DNA from: an uncultured Gammaproteobacteria bacterium
GTDB lineage: Bacteria; Pseudomonadota; Gammaproteobacteria; Nitrosococcales; Methylophagaceae
Reading direction: 5' to 3'
NCBI GenBank assembly: GCA_905479075.1
Contig: CAJQLA010000008.1
Span: 162,590-226,589 of the forward strand
Length of the DNA: 64,000 bases
Both the position numbers and the translations under genes were made by a program. Shown piece by piece: positions 9,835-17,607 of the stretch (positions are counted from its first letter, which is position 1; each line of letters opens with the position of its first letter). A model generated the notes under the pieces. That model made no database searches and had not been told where the DNA came from. It saw only the letters and a program-made list of their open reading frames with translations.

Positions 9835-10169
9835 GTTCAATTTAATTCCAAAAAGGATGTTAGTTTTGATTTCAGTCGCCACTCGCCACTTCTGGGTCTG
9901 CTGAACTATGTGCAATCTGACTGCTTTCGACCCACAGCGGACAGTGGTGGGGTTATTCATATAAGGTACTTGTTTTGTCGCGTTTGGGTTAAAAATTAGC
10001 GTGCGTAGACCTTGTAGAAAGACTATCTATTTCACTCGTCATCGACTATATCTCATCAGAGCAAAAAATAGTAAACTTAGACTTCCTTAAAAAAGCTGAA
10101 ACCAACCTTTACACTTATATTATGACCAACGGAACTCGCTATAAAATGTTATCACGAGAAGAGGAACAG
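9835..10169. other. intergenic stretch between hldE and the P450 gene
   Basis: About 335 bases with no intact gene. It holds one copy of the 29-nt dispersed repeat (9918-9946) and an open frame without a usable start codon (9993-10193, listed separately) that may be a gene remnant. No rho-independent terminator was seen after hldE. Confidence 0.6.
9918..9946 (+). repeat. 29-nt dispersed intergenic repeat, copy A
   Basis: Reads TGACTGCTTTCGACCCACAG followed by CGGACAGTG. It aligns without gaps to copies at 12722-12750 and 14370-14398, sharing TGAC(T/C)GCT and a central (G/C)A(A/C)NN-AG core. All three copies lie in non-coding DNA of the same 5-kb pocket. Family identity is not known to me. 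Confidence 0.5.
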
Positions 10170-10193
10170 TCATTCGGTATCTCGAAAAGCTAA
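9993..10193 (+). pseudogene. possible C-terminal gene remnant
   Basis: An open frame of about 66 codons runs from just after a stop at 9990 to TAA at 10191-10193. No ATG, GTG or TTG lies in its first part; the first ATG is near codon 43. The product looks protein-like and amphipathic (ISLVIDYISSEQKIVNLDF, then KKAETNLYTYIMTNGTRY). Its end overlaps the P450 3' end on the opposite strand by 24 nt. It may be the tail of a decayed gene, or chance in AT-rich DNA. No family is recognised. Confidence 0.3.
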
Positions 10194-11222
10194 GAATGCA
10201 CCATCAGGAGAGATAACAGATTGCCCAGAAAAACCTTCTCTAAAACAATTATGCATAACTTCTTGTGCAATCCCAAGAATCACAAGAGATAGACGCTTTC
10301 CAATGCATGTGTGAACGCCTACTCCAAAAGCAAGGCTGGATGAATTGTTGCTGCCTGATGGACAGCCCTCATTTTTTCCTGGCAGAAGAGAGGTATAACA
10401 AATATCACCAGGATTGAATTCGAGATCAGCTATAGAGTATGGTTGAACACATAACCTTGACACAAAAGATGTTGGGCAGTGGCGATCTACGCCTCCGATA
10501 AAGTTTTCTGTATTACCCTCTACAATATTGGCACAAATTTCACCGACTAAGGGGTCAATACCCATTATAATTAGACTCTGAGCTAGTAAATGTTTATGTC
10601 CTTCATGTGTGTATTCCTCGGGAGGATTAGAGGCTCCGTATAAATAAGCAAATGCATCGTTACTAGCTAGGTGGCGCGAAGCATGAAAATGGCTAAAAAA
10701 TACGTTTCTACGCAATGACAATGCATGAAAAACTCTCTTTAAAGGAATAGATGTCAGCTTCGATATCATTAAGCCGGCACAAAGTTGAATTAGAGTATTA
10801 GTAAAAATGAGAGGGCTTGAAATACGCTTCTTTCTTTTATCAAAATATTTCATAATAAGCGGTTTATTATTTTGTAGACCGTCAGACAAGTCTTCCAACA
10901 AGTAATGAAAAGCTTTTTTCACTTCATCGTGCTCTTTACCTTCCTTGAATAATATTGATTGCTCGTAGAAATTGCTTATTAGATTGATCGATTCACCTTC
11001 TTTGGCAAGGTGTTCAATTCCTGGTTTGAAATAATTGATGCTAGAAAATGCTTTTGAAGTAAGTATTTTTCTAGAAATAGACACATCAAATACAAGTACT
11101 TCCTGGTGATTATCACATGAGATTACTTTTACAGGGCAATCACTAGCATGTTCAGTCAATACTCTTTTGTTAAATCCCTTATCAAGTGTTTTCACTACAT
11201 CAAGTGTCATTTTTAGTTTCAT
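10170..11222 (-). CDS. atypical short cytochrome P450
   Basis: P450-type haem protein. The Cys-ligand loop FGVGVHTCIG (residues 299-308, ligand Cys306) fits FxxGxxxCxG, and a C-helix-like EGKEHDEVKKAF lies near 94-105. At 350 aa it is shorter than the usual ~400. The ExxR of the K helix is not visible: the expected region reads FIGGVDRHCPTSFVSR. The I-helix Ala-Gly-x-x-Thr also appears replaced (IIMGIDPLVG). A longer frame from 11252 exists, but ATG at 11222 forms an ATGA overlap with the upstream stop and has AAGAGA before it. Adjacency to an acyl carrier protein recalls P450s acting on acyl-ACP such as BioI; the substrate is unknown. Confidence 0.8.
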   Translation of the reverse strand: MKLKMTLDVVKTLDKGFNKRVLTEHASDCPVKVISCDNHQEVLVFDVSISRKILTSKAFSSINYFKPGIEHLAKEGESINLISNFYEQSILFKEGKEHDEVKKAFHYLLEDLSDGLQNNKPLIMKYFDKRKKRISSPLIFTNTLIQLCAGLMISKLTSIPLKRVFHALSLRRNVFFSHFHASRHLASNDAFAYLYGASNPPEEYTHEGHKHLLAQSLIIMGIDPLVGEICANIVEGNTENFIGGVDRHCPTSFVSRLCVQPYSIADLEFNPGDICYTSLLPGKNEGCPSGSNNSSSLAFGVGVHTCIGKRLSLVILGIAQEVMHNCFREGFSGQSVISPDGAFLAFRDTE

Positions 11223-12205
11223 ATTATTCTCTTGAATTGGTGTTTGAACCATTGCATCACCTTCACCAACAATATCTCTCTAGGTCGCATACAAGGGATT
11301 TCTTTACCTATAAGAAGCCAATCAAATAAGGCACCAACCTGCCTACGATTAAATAGATGCCTTAACGTTCCATGTGATTTCGTGTTAAACCACCTTATAG
11401 AATGAGCATAACCCGTATTTCCCCATTCAGAGGCCAGTTTGAGATCCATTTTATTACTACAGCCGAAATATAACCGGACATTATCTAGCCCTATTTTTGT
11501 TGGACGATTGATTGCGGCGACATTTTTGAACATTAATGGAGGAGAAAAAAGAGCAACACGATTTGCACGTACCTCTTCAGCAAAGTTAATGGCTGCATAA
11601 CCTCCACTAGAAGTGGATACAACAGAAATATGACAATTTCTTGGAATTTGATTTCTCAAAAAAATATTTAGTTCTGCTTGGTTTTGAGCAACGCCGTGGA
11701 GCCCTTTGGTAAAACGTTGTCTTTCAGGATCTCTCAAGTAAATAATCAAATCAAACTGATCGTGAACCAAAATATGAAATAGTTGTAGAGGAATGTTTAG
11801 GTTTAATGCATTTCCTGTAAAACAAACTAAAGCCGTTTTAGGATGGGGAACCGTCTGAATTATTTGGATGTCTGGAGTAATATATTCTTTTAAAAGAATA
11901 TGTTCTGGGTCAGCATTTTTAATAGTGTCAAGGGTAATTATCTTCGTATCAACACCGGTACGGGACAGTTCGCTGATCAATTTCTGAATTAATTGCGGAC
12001 TACCATATGAAAGCAACCAACTAACCAGATTACTATTGAAGTTGGTATTAGGAAATAAAAGGAAAGAGAGTAACGAATTAACCAGTCGCTTTTTGCTGCT
12101 TGCCAAGTTAGGATTTATAAGGTGTCGCTGTGTCACTACAGAAATATACAAATTCCGTTTTTCTTCTTTATTTAACGGTTTACATTTGATATAGCTATAG
12201 TTCAT
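11219..12205 (-). CDS. alpha/beta-hydrolase-like protein
   Basis: 328-residue soluble protein. A nucleophile-elbow motif STSSGGYAA (Ser199 in place of the usual GxSxGG serine) is followed by a hydrophobic strand (RVALFSPPLMF), a possible acid near Asp254 (CSNKMD) and a likely catalytic His278 (KSHGTLRHL). The first ~115 residues are unassigned. It starts with ATGA overlapping the acyl carrier protein stop and ends with ATGA overlapping the P450 start, so the three are one transcriptional and translational unit. It could be a thioesterase or acyltransferase working on the carrier protein; that is inference. Confidence 0.7.
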   Translation of the reverse strand: MNYSYIKCKPLNKEEKRNLYISVVTQRHLINPNLASSKKRLVNSLLSFLLFPNTNFNSNLVSWLLSYGSPQLIQKLISELSRTGVDTKIITLDTIKNADPEHILLKEYITPDIQIIQTVPHPKTALVCFTGNALNLNIPLQLFHILVHDQFDLIIYLRDPERQRFTKGLHGVAQNQAELNIFLRNQIPRNCHISVVSTSSGGYAAINFAEEVRANRVALFSPPLMFKNVAAINRPTKIGLDNVRLYFGCSNKMDLKLASEWGNTGYAHSIRWFNTKSHGTLRHLFNRRQVGALFDWLLIGKEIPCMRPREILLVKVMQWFKHQFKRII

Positions 12206-12423
12206 TGTGTCGAGATTAGTGAGCTAATTGTAACTGTATTATCGAGATTTTCGACGGGAATGATAATATCAAACTCCTCCTCAAGATTCATGAGTATTTC
12301 AAAAAAATCTAATGAATCTATTCCTAAGTCAGCAATTGGAATGTCATTAATATTGTCACCGATATCCTTACGCATTTTACTGCGAAATTCGGCAATGATA
12401 AGTTCTTCCGTTTTTTCTGCCAT
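12202..12423 (-). CDS. acyl carrier protein
   Basis: 73-residue carrier protein with the 4'-phosphopantetheine site DLGIDSLDF (Ser37) and an acidic helix II (ILMNLEEEFDI). It is separate from the housekeeping fatty-acid cluster (no fabD, fabG or fabF here), so it is a dedicated carrier. It heads the ACP-hydrolase-P450 operon with a 4-nt overlap to the next gene. No adenylating enzyme, ketosynthase or phosphopantetheinyl transferase is in the window, so loading must be done elsewhere. Confidence 0.88.
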   Translation of the reverse strand: MAEKTEELIIAEFRSKMRKDIGDNINDIPIADLGIDSLDFFEILMNLEEEFDIIIPVENLDNTVTISSLISTQ

Positions 12424-12461
12424 ATAGTAGCCTTTATAATGTAATAAATTTTAATCTTAAA

Positions 12462-12467
12462 ATTATA
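12462..12467 (-). promoter_or_regulatory. possible -10 element of the ACP operon
   Basis: On the minus strand a perfect TATAAT lies 39 bases upstream of the acyl carrier protein ATG in a very AT-rich leader. A TTGTCA lies upstream, but the spacer is only 14 nt, so the -35 assignment is poor. Confidence 0.3.
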
Positions 12468-12624
12468 CCTGAATTATTTTATGACAAAGCACAAGCCTTG
12501 CCCAGCTCAATGAAACCTTAATCTTTCACCTCATCATCAAAGCTACACCCACAAAAAAGTCCTACTTCCATTATACAAACGAGGCTCTAAATTTGCCTGT
12601 AACTCAATGAATTGAAACAGTTTG

Positions 12625-12670
12625 ATGAGCCTACGGATACTCGATCCCCGGACAAAGGGATTATGAGTAG
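12625..12670 (-). other. possible decayed tRNA-Met 3' fragment
   Basis: On the minus strand, a canonical Met anticodon loop (CTCATAA) is followed by TCCCT, a TTGTC variable region, a T-arm-like CGGGG-ATCGAGT-ATCCG and TAGGCTCA. The 5' half of a tRNA is not recognisable, the anticodon stem pairs at only about 3 of 5 positions, and the T stem is imperfect. Such 3' fragments are typical scars of integration at tRNA genes, but this one is weak and could be chance. Confidence 0.28.
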
Positions 12671-12721
12671 CTATAATCAAATGTTCATCCAATATTTATC
12701 ACAAATATACCGTTCAACCTA

Positions 12722-12750
12722 TGACTGCTGTTGGCACTAAGCGACTGGTT
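12722..12750 (+). repeat. 29-nt dispersed intergenic repeat, copy B
   Basis: Reads TGACTGCTGTTGGCACTAAG followed by CGACTGGTT. It is closest to copy C (14370-14398) over TGACNGCTGTTGGCACNAAG and more distant from copy A. It lies in the gap between the lipoprotein and acyl carrier protein genes. Confidence 0.5.
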
Positions 12751-12788
12751 TTTGAAAAGCCGATATTCGACCCAATATAGTAATTCCG

Positions 12789-14111
12789 TTAGGGCGTTCT
12801 AAAACGATAAGAACCGGTTGATGGGGCGGTTAAACTTTCATGTGCGTCCAAATTCATAGCTCCCCACTCGGTCACTCTTTCCCGGCCGTTTAGTTCAAAA
12901 CGTGCTCGGATACTCCAGAAGTAGCGAGTGTCGGCCTTTAGGATTTTTGTTAATGTATGACTGTTTCGTGGCAGCCCTTCACGCCAATAGACGATTTCGC
13001 CGGGCGTCATATTTCTTTCCCTCGCTATGATCAGATCATAACGAACATTCCGAACTGCTAACATCTCTTCTGGTGCCATAGCTTCATCACCTTCGCGTGG
13101 GAATGCCTGCCAACGGAATGTAGGCCGAAGACTACTGACGCTTGCCCACTCCAATATGTCGACTAGAATTTTGCCTCCTGATAACTGGCCTCGAGTTGGT
13201 GGTTCTTCAGGAGCCAATCCAAATGTCGCCACTAAGAAACCGATTGTGTGTGGCTTACGGTCTGGAAATGGATAGAGCAATAACACACTGTCGTGAATGT
13301 GATGGGCCAGCGAAATATAGCCTGCTTCTAAAGCCTGTAAAAGGCGTTGCGCGCCATTAGCAGACCACTTAGCCAAGGTGTAGCTAGCACCTGTATGGGT
13401 ATATTCTACTGTTGTTATTTCGGTATTGTCCTGAGTTCGTACCAGGCGTACACGAGCAGTCATGACCAGTTGTAGCGGTGGGTTTAAGCCACTGCCTTTT
13501 GTTCCAACATGGCTCAGAGTCACCTCCAGTACGGTGTCCGCTTCATCGGCCAACGAGCGGTAATCACGCTCTTCACTGGTTGATTGCAGCAGTCGTAAAT
13601 CAGTTAGCACTAAACGTGTTCCTTTTTCCAGCGCCACCGCTATTAACTCTTCGCCCAATGCAGTCTGGACAACTTCTGTACTCAAACGGTTACTTATCTT
13701 CTCTTCAGACTCATAAACTACTGTTGAAGATGGTGATCTGGTAGCACCGACCACGCCACCCACCACACCACTAACACCACATACACCCAGCCAGATCAGT
13801 AAAAAAGCACCACACATGGAACCCGTGCAACTCCCCTGACCCATCATTCCCATACATGTCAAAAAGCCTGCACCAGCACCTTTAGCTGCACCTGCCCCTT
13901 TAGAACGGGTGAAGCCTTCAAATTCAATTTCTGGTTGGTCGTTCAGTGAAATAATAGCAATACGCCCTAAGGATTCTTGATAATCAGTGTGGGGTATAGG
14001 CGGTAATATGCTACAACCCGTTTGTAGTGTTAGGATAGCCACTAGCAGCCAGGCAATAAACCGTGAAGCGTTTCCCGAGATTAAAGAGTAGTTATGCTCT
14101 GTTTCGTTCAC
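12789..14111 (-). CDS. large lipoprotein of unknown function
   Basis: 440-residue predicted lipoprotein: membrane segment WLLVAILTLQ then lipobox LQTGC with Cys33. A Gly/Ala/Cys-rich hydrophobic stretch (~75-125, from GAGAAKGAGAGF to VVGGVVGA) could insert into a membrane. The middle (~155-240) is a mixed domain; the C-terminal ~100 residues (TRYFWSIRARF, then REGLPRNSHTL nearby) look like a fibronectin or Ig-type beta domain. No enzyme motif was found. By eye it is richer in G+C than its neighbours, which suggests different ancestry. It is monocistronic. Confidence 0.75.
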   Translation of the reverse strand: MNETEHNYSLISGNASRFIAWLLVAILTLQTGCSILPPIPHTDYQESLGRIAIISLNDQPEIEFEGFTRSKGAGAAKGAGAGFLTCMGMMGQGSCTGSMCGAFLLIWLGVCGVSGVVGGVVGATRSPSSTVVYESEEKISNRLSTEVVQTALGEELIAVALEKGTRLVLTDLRLLQSTSEERDYRSLADEADTVLEVTLSHVGTKGSGLNPPLQLVMTARVRLVRTQDNTEITTVEYTHTGASYTLAKWSANGAQRLLQALEAGYISLAHHIHDSVLLLYPFPDRKPHTIGFLVATFGLAPEEPPTRGQLSGGKILVDILEWASVSSLRPTFRWQAFPREGDEAMAPEEMLAVRNVRYDLIIARERNMTPGEIVYWREGLPRNSHTLTKILKADTRYFWSIRARFELNGRERVTEWGAMNLDAHESLTAPSTGSYRFRTP

Positions 14112-14369
14112 GAATAACCCCTGACTAAGATATGTATTCTGCCAGTATAAAATAAATAGGGACTAGATGATTTCTTTGATAAACCAAGTGTTCTAATGCC
14201 ATAAATTTCATCTAACTTCACTCCGCCTGCCATTTCTAGACATGATTGTGTTAACGGTTGTTTAGTTGCTTTTTAACGGCAAATTTTAGGTTAGGGGAAG
14301 TTGTTGCCAGTCTTATTTGCTCCTATAGGTTTCAGCTTGTCCAACACTAATGGTTTGAAATTGAGCGAG

Positions 14370-14398
14370 TGACCGCTGTTGGCACGAAGTAGACGGTC
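14370..14398 (+). repeat. 29-nt dispersed intergenic repeat, copy C
   Basis: Reads TGACCGCTGTTGGCACGAAG followed by TAGACGGTC. The outer bases GACCG and CGGTC are inverted, so this copy can fold on itself. It lies about 90 bases before the structured element. Confidence 0.5.
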
Positions 14399-14486
14399 AT
14401 ATTATAGTCTGTACACTATTTATTCGGTATCGCTGCCGCTGGGGCGTTCATTTATTTAGCGTGCCCAAAATAAACGAACCAAACAA

Positions 14487-14590
14487 AAGGGCAGCCCGAT
14501 ACTTGCCCTTCGGGTTCCCTGTGCTTCTCAAACTATTTGGGCATGACGGAAACTCGCTATGCTCAAACAACCGTCATACTTATCCAAATA
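14487..14590. repeat. structured intergenic element with two hairpins
   Basis: First hairpin: AAGGGCA (14487-14493) pairs with TGCCCTT (14504-14510), loop 10 nt. Second hairpin: TATTTGG (14534-14540) pairs with CCAAATA (14584-14590), and above a small internal loop ATGACGG (14543-14549) pairs with CCGTCAT (14571-14577), leaving a 21-nt apical loop containing AAACTCGCTATGCTCAAACA. The pairing is too regular for chance. I recall similar AAACTCGCT-GCTCAAACA blocks in intergenic DNA of other proteobacteria, so it may be a widespread repeat or RNA; function unknown. Confidence 0.5.
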
Positions 14591-14714
14591 ATTTTGCGAT
14601 GCTCGGCTTCGTATAAGGGCATATTAGGATGATTTTCTAAAGCCTGAATACCTGCCCAATTTCACCTTTCCTTAACTAGACCTTAGTTGAAATAACGAAA
14701 TCGAAGTAATTGAA

Positions 14715-15065
14715 TTATTTAGTAATTGATTTAGCGCGGTTAATTGTTCTGGTCAAACCGTTAAAAAATCGTTTTTTAATATCACCTTCGCTGTGCATAT
14801 ATTGCTTTTTAAGTGCTTTTTTGACTTCCCAAGTCCCTTTATAGCCTAATGGAAATACCACTAAGTCACCGGCTTTGAAAGTCACTGATGGGCCGCCATC
14901 TGCAGGAGTCATTTCACATTCACCTTCTAAGATGAGGGCTGTTTCTGTCGTCACAAATTCCCATGGGAATTCCGATACTTCTTTTTCCCATGTCGGCCAG
15001 TAAGCAGCACCCATTTCTTTTAAAAGGGCTTCACTTGGGTTGCTATCAACTGTAATTTCTTTCAT
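14715..15065 (-). CDS. cupin domain protein (DUF861/EutQ-like)
   Basis: 116-residue single-domain cupin. It matches the small Cupin_3 group: EFPWEFVTTETALILEGECE, then FKAGDLVVFPLGYKGTWEV. Substrate unknown; relatives are described as sugar- or amine-related small enzymes or sensors. A longer frame begins at 15119, but ATG at 15065 is preferred because AGGAAC sits just upstream while the outer ATG lacks a ribosome site. Divergent from the kinase-fusion gene across a 307-base gap in which no clear promoter was recognised. Confidence 0.78.
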   Translation of the reverse strand: MKEITVDSNPSEALLKEMGAAYWPTWEKEVSEFPWEFVTTETALILEGECEMTPADGGPSVTFKAGDLVVFPLGYKGTWEVKKALKKQYMHSEGDIKKRFFNGLTRTINRAKSITK

Positions 15066-15372
15066 GTTTGTTCCTAAGAGTAGTTCTAGTCCAGATTTAG
15101 AATAATTTGGCTGCGCCATAGTATTCTGTTTGTGTTATTTTTTCTACATTTTAAGAAGAATAGATCTCTCTCAACCTACTTGTTTGACGACGAAATCGTC
15201 TTTAAAAAATACTATTCTGAAATAGTGATAGTGAGGATTTTTTTGGGGTTTATTTCGTTTAGCTGAATGAATGGCATCCAAGTTTTTAGTTTTTAAGAGG
15301 AAAGCCATGCTATGCATGAGTTTTATAGCATTTGATCACGTGATACACTCCGACTTTTGTAATTAATCAGGT

Positions 15373-17607
15373 TTGTCGACAATTTTGACTTCACGTACCC
15401 ATTATTATTTGCGTTCTGCAAAAAGTATTTTCCATTCCATTTTTACAACACGTTTTTGGACGGTGCACTCGTCCAAAATTCAAGCTGGTGGTTTGGTAGA
15501 AAATGATTTCTTTGGAATTAATATAGCGCCAGCAGCCGATCCCTCAGTGGATGATTTTATTATTGAGCGCTTACAAGAACTGGGTTTACAACATGTACGA
15601 ATGAATTTTACCTATGATTCGATAGGTGGAGATGCGGAAAGACTATTGCAAAGGGTGATAAGCGATGGTTTTAGGGTGCTACTGACTTTAATGCCACCCT
15701 ATGAGGATGCTAAAAACTTTTCTGTGGAAGCGCAGCAGCGTTGGGTTGATTTTCTACTGGTTGTTGAAGAAAAGTATGGAGACAAGATCAGTTTTCTTGA
15801 AATAGGTTCGACACCTAATCGCGGTAAATGGTCTGGTTTTGAGCCAGCAGATTATATAATTGCATGGCGTATTGCGAATGAGGAGTTAAAAGCATCAGGG
15901 ATAGTTCTTGCAGGACCCAATGTTTCTGATTTTGAGCCGCTATGCAGTATTCAGTTATTGAGTGAAATGCAGTTTCGGGGCTATGCGCCGACTATTTATA
16001 CCAACAATTTGTTTGTTGAACGAGTCATCCAGCCAGAAGTTTTCGATCATCGTGCCTTAAGTCGATTTTTGACGAATGTGGGGCGTCTTAACTTGGTTAA
16101 AAAGGCGCGTGTTATGAAGGCGATCGGACAGCAATTTGGTGCTGATAAAACGATTTGTACATACACATGCTGGACGAGTAAAAGACTACGACGCTGGTCT
16201 ATTTCCCCAGGGCGTAAAAAAGCAGATTATTTGATTCGCTATTTGATCATAGCAGCGACTACTGGCGCTTTGTCTAGAGTTTATTGGGGGCCTTTAGTTT
16301 GTAATAGAGATGGCCTTATTAACGATGGTTCAACGGGTTATCCAAAAATAGATAATGTTGCTTTTTATAAACAAATTAAGGGTGACTTGGCGAATTTTGT
16401 AGTCGAAGAGGCTTTTTATGCTTATGCCTCTATTATTAAGATGCTATCGGGAGCAACTTGCGTTCAGGCTATTAATGGAGATAAAGGATTTCACCATTTT
16501 ATTTTTAAGACTGCGAACAAAAAGCAATTACATATCATCTGGACTACGGATCGAGGTTGTGTGGCAGTAAGCCAGTTATACACCCCTGAGCAATTAGAAC
16601 GCGGTTATATTTTTGATGCATTGGGCAATGAAGTCGAAGAGAAAGTTCTAAGCTTTAATGAGCACCCTATCTTTATTGAATTTGAACAAGAAGAGTCTTT
16701 GAGGCTGAGTGAACAACAAGCAGCAGAGATCGACCCGCAGCCTCACGGTGTCGTTTTTGGTTTGATGGATAATATTCGATATTTACCTTGGACTGAAGGA
16801 AAGTGGCATGGGGCTGTGTCAGTAGCGCCCGGGGAAGATGGGGTTAAGAAGGCGCAGGCATTGTTGCCAGAACAATTATTAAGCTTACCTCAGTTGTCTG
16901 TGCATCGAGATCAACGTAATAAAGTGTGGAGCATACAGCACCCTTTGAATCCGAGCGCACGTTTGGTTGTCAAAGAAAACCGAGCGCAAGGCATTAAAAA
17001 ATTCACTTATCGGTTTAAAGCAAGCAAAGGCCAGCGTCATTGGAATAATGCATGGGAAATGTTGAGAAGGGGCATAAAAAGTCCAATGCCCATAGCTTAT
17101 TTCGAGCAAACGACAGATGCAGGTATTACACATAATTATTATGTTTGTGAGTATGTTGATGCTGCCTTTTCAATACGTGATGCGTTCACGGCGTTTGGTC
17201 AAGGGCAAGATGACTATCAAGGATTCTCTAAAGAGCAAGTTATAAAAGCAGTAGCCAATTACAGTTGCAAAATGCATGATGAAAAAATTATTCATCATGA
17301 TTTAACGGGTGGGAATTTATTGGTCACAACAGACAATAATGAATTGACGATCACTGCGATAGATATTGGTCGAGCTAATATTCTTTTCAGAAAAAGTTTA
17401 ACAGAACAGCAACGTTTATTGGATTTGATGCGGTGTTGTTATAAATTGAATTGGCCTAATCGCAAGTTGTTTATAGCCTATTACACTGATGCTTATGGGC
17501 GCGAGTTTAGTCGTCGTTGGCAGTCATCTCTTGCTTACTATGATTGGAAACAAAAAACCAAGAAAAAGCTAAAACGCATACTGAAAGGTAAATGGAAAAA
17601 AGCTTAG
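15373..17607 (+). CDS. glycoside-hydrolase-like domain fused to an LPS-kinase-like domain
   Basis: 744-residue cytoplasmic-looking fusion. Residues ~40-320 resemble a GH39-type TIM barrel (GLQHVRMNFTYD, GFRVLLTLMPPY, FLEIGSTPNRGKWSGF). Both expected acidic residues look substituted: EIGSTPN (143-149) where active enzymes have an NEP acid/base Glu, and TYTCW (263-267) where a nucleophile Glu is usual. Residues ~520-744 are an InaA/WaaP-like kinase with HHD at 641-643 and IDIG with Asp664. The annotated start is TTG at 15373 with a weak ribosome site, so the N-terminus is uncertain. Ends in a 4-nt convergent overlap with the reductase gene. Likely acts in LPS or surface-glycan modification. Confidence 0.72.
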   Translation: MSTILTSRTHYYLRSAKSIFHSIFTTRFWTVHSSKIQAGGLVENDFFGINIAPAADPSVDDFIIERLQELGLQHVRMNFTYDSIGGDAERLLQRVISDGFRVLLTLMPPYEDAKNFSVEAQQRWVDFLLVVEEKYGDKISFLEIGSTPNRGKWSGFEPADYIIAWRIANEELKASGIVLAGPNVSDFEPLCSIQLLSEMQFRGYAPTIYTNNLFVERVIQPEVFDHRALSRFLTNVGRLNLVKKARVMKAIGQQFGADKTICTYTCWTSKRLRRWSISPGRKKADYLIRYLIIAATTGALSRVYWGPLVCNRDGLINDGSTGYPKIDNVAFYKQIKGDLANFVVEEAFYAYASIIKMLSGATCVQAINGDKGFHHFIFKTANKKQLHIIWTTDRGCVAVSQLYTPEQLERGYIFDALGNEVEEKVLSFNEHPIFIEFEQEESLRLSEQQAAEIDPQPHGVVFGLMDNIRYLPWTEGKWHGAVSVAPGEDGVKKAQALLPEQLLSLPQLSVHRDQRNKVWSIQHPLNPSARLVVKENRAQGIKKFTYRFKASKGQRHWNNAWEMLRRGIKSPMPIAYFEQTTDAGITHNYYVCEYVDAAFSIRDAFTAFGQGQDDYQGFSKEQVIKAVANYSCKMHDEKIIHHDLTGGNLLVTTDNNELTITAIDIGRANILFRKSLTEQQRLLDLMRCCYKLNWPNRKLFIAYYTDAYGREFSRRWQSSLAYYDWKQKTKKKLKRILKGKWKKA

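Larger units (their letters stand above)
12424..12788. other. intergenic stretch between lipoprotein and ACP genes
   Basis: About 365 bases without an open gene. It contains the possible promoter of the ACP operon, a tRNA-like fragment (12625-12670, minus strand) and copy B of the 29-nt repeat (12722-12750). Nothing else could be assigned. Confidence 0.6.
14112..14714. other. 600-base intergenic stretch with structured DNA
   Basis: No convincing open frame. It carries copy C of the 29-nt repeat (14370-14398) and a block of nested inverted repeats (14487-14590, listed separately). The remainder (14112-14360) shows nothing assignable. It separates the lipoprotein gene from the cupin gene, both on the minus strand. 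Confidence 0.6.

Noticed and set aside
15066..15119. N-terminal extension of the cupin protein
   Set aside because: No ribosome site before 15119, while AGGAAC precedes the inner ATG at 15065.
9835..15372. CRISPR array or insertion sequence in the accessory pocket
   Set aside because: Only three dispersed copies of one short repeat, no regular spacers, and no transposase frame or terminal inverted repeats.
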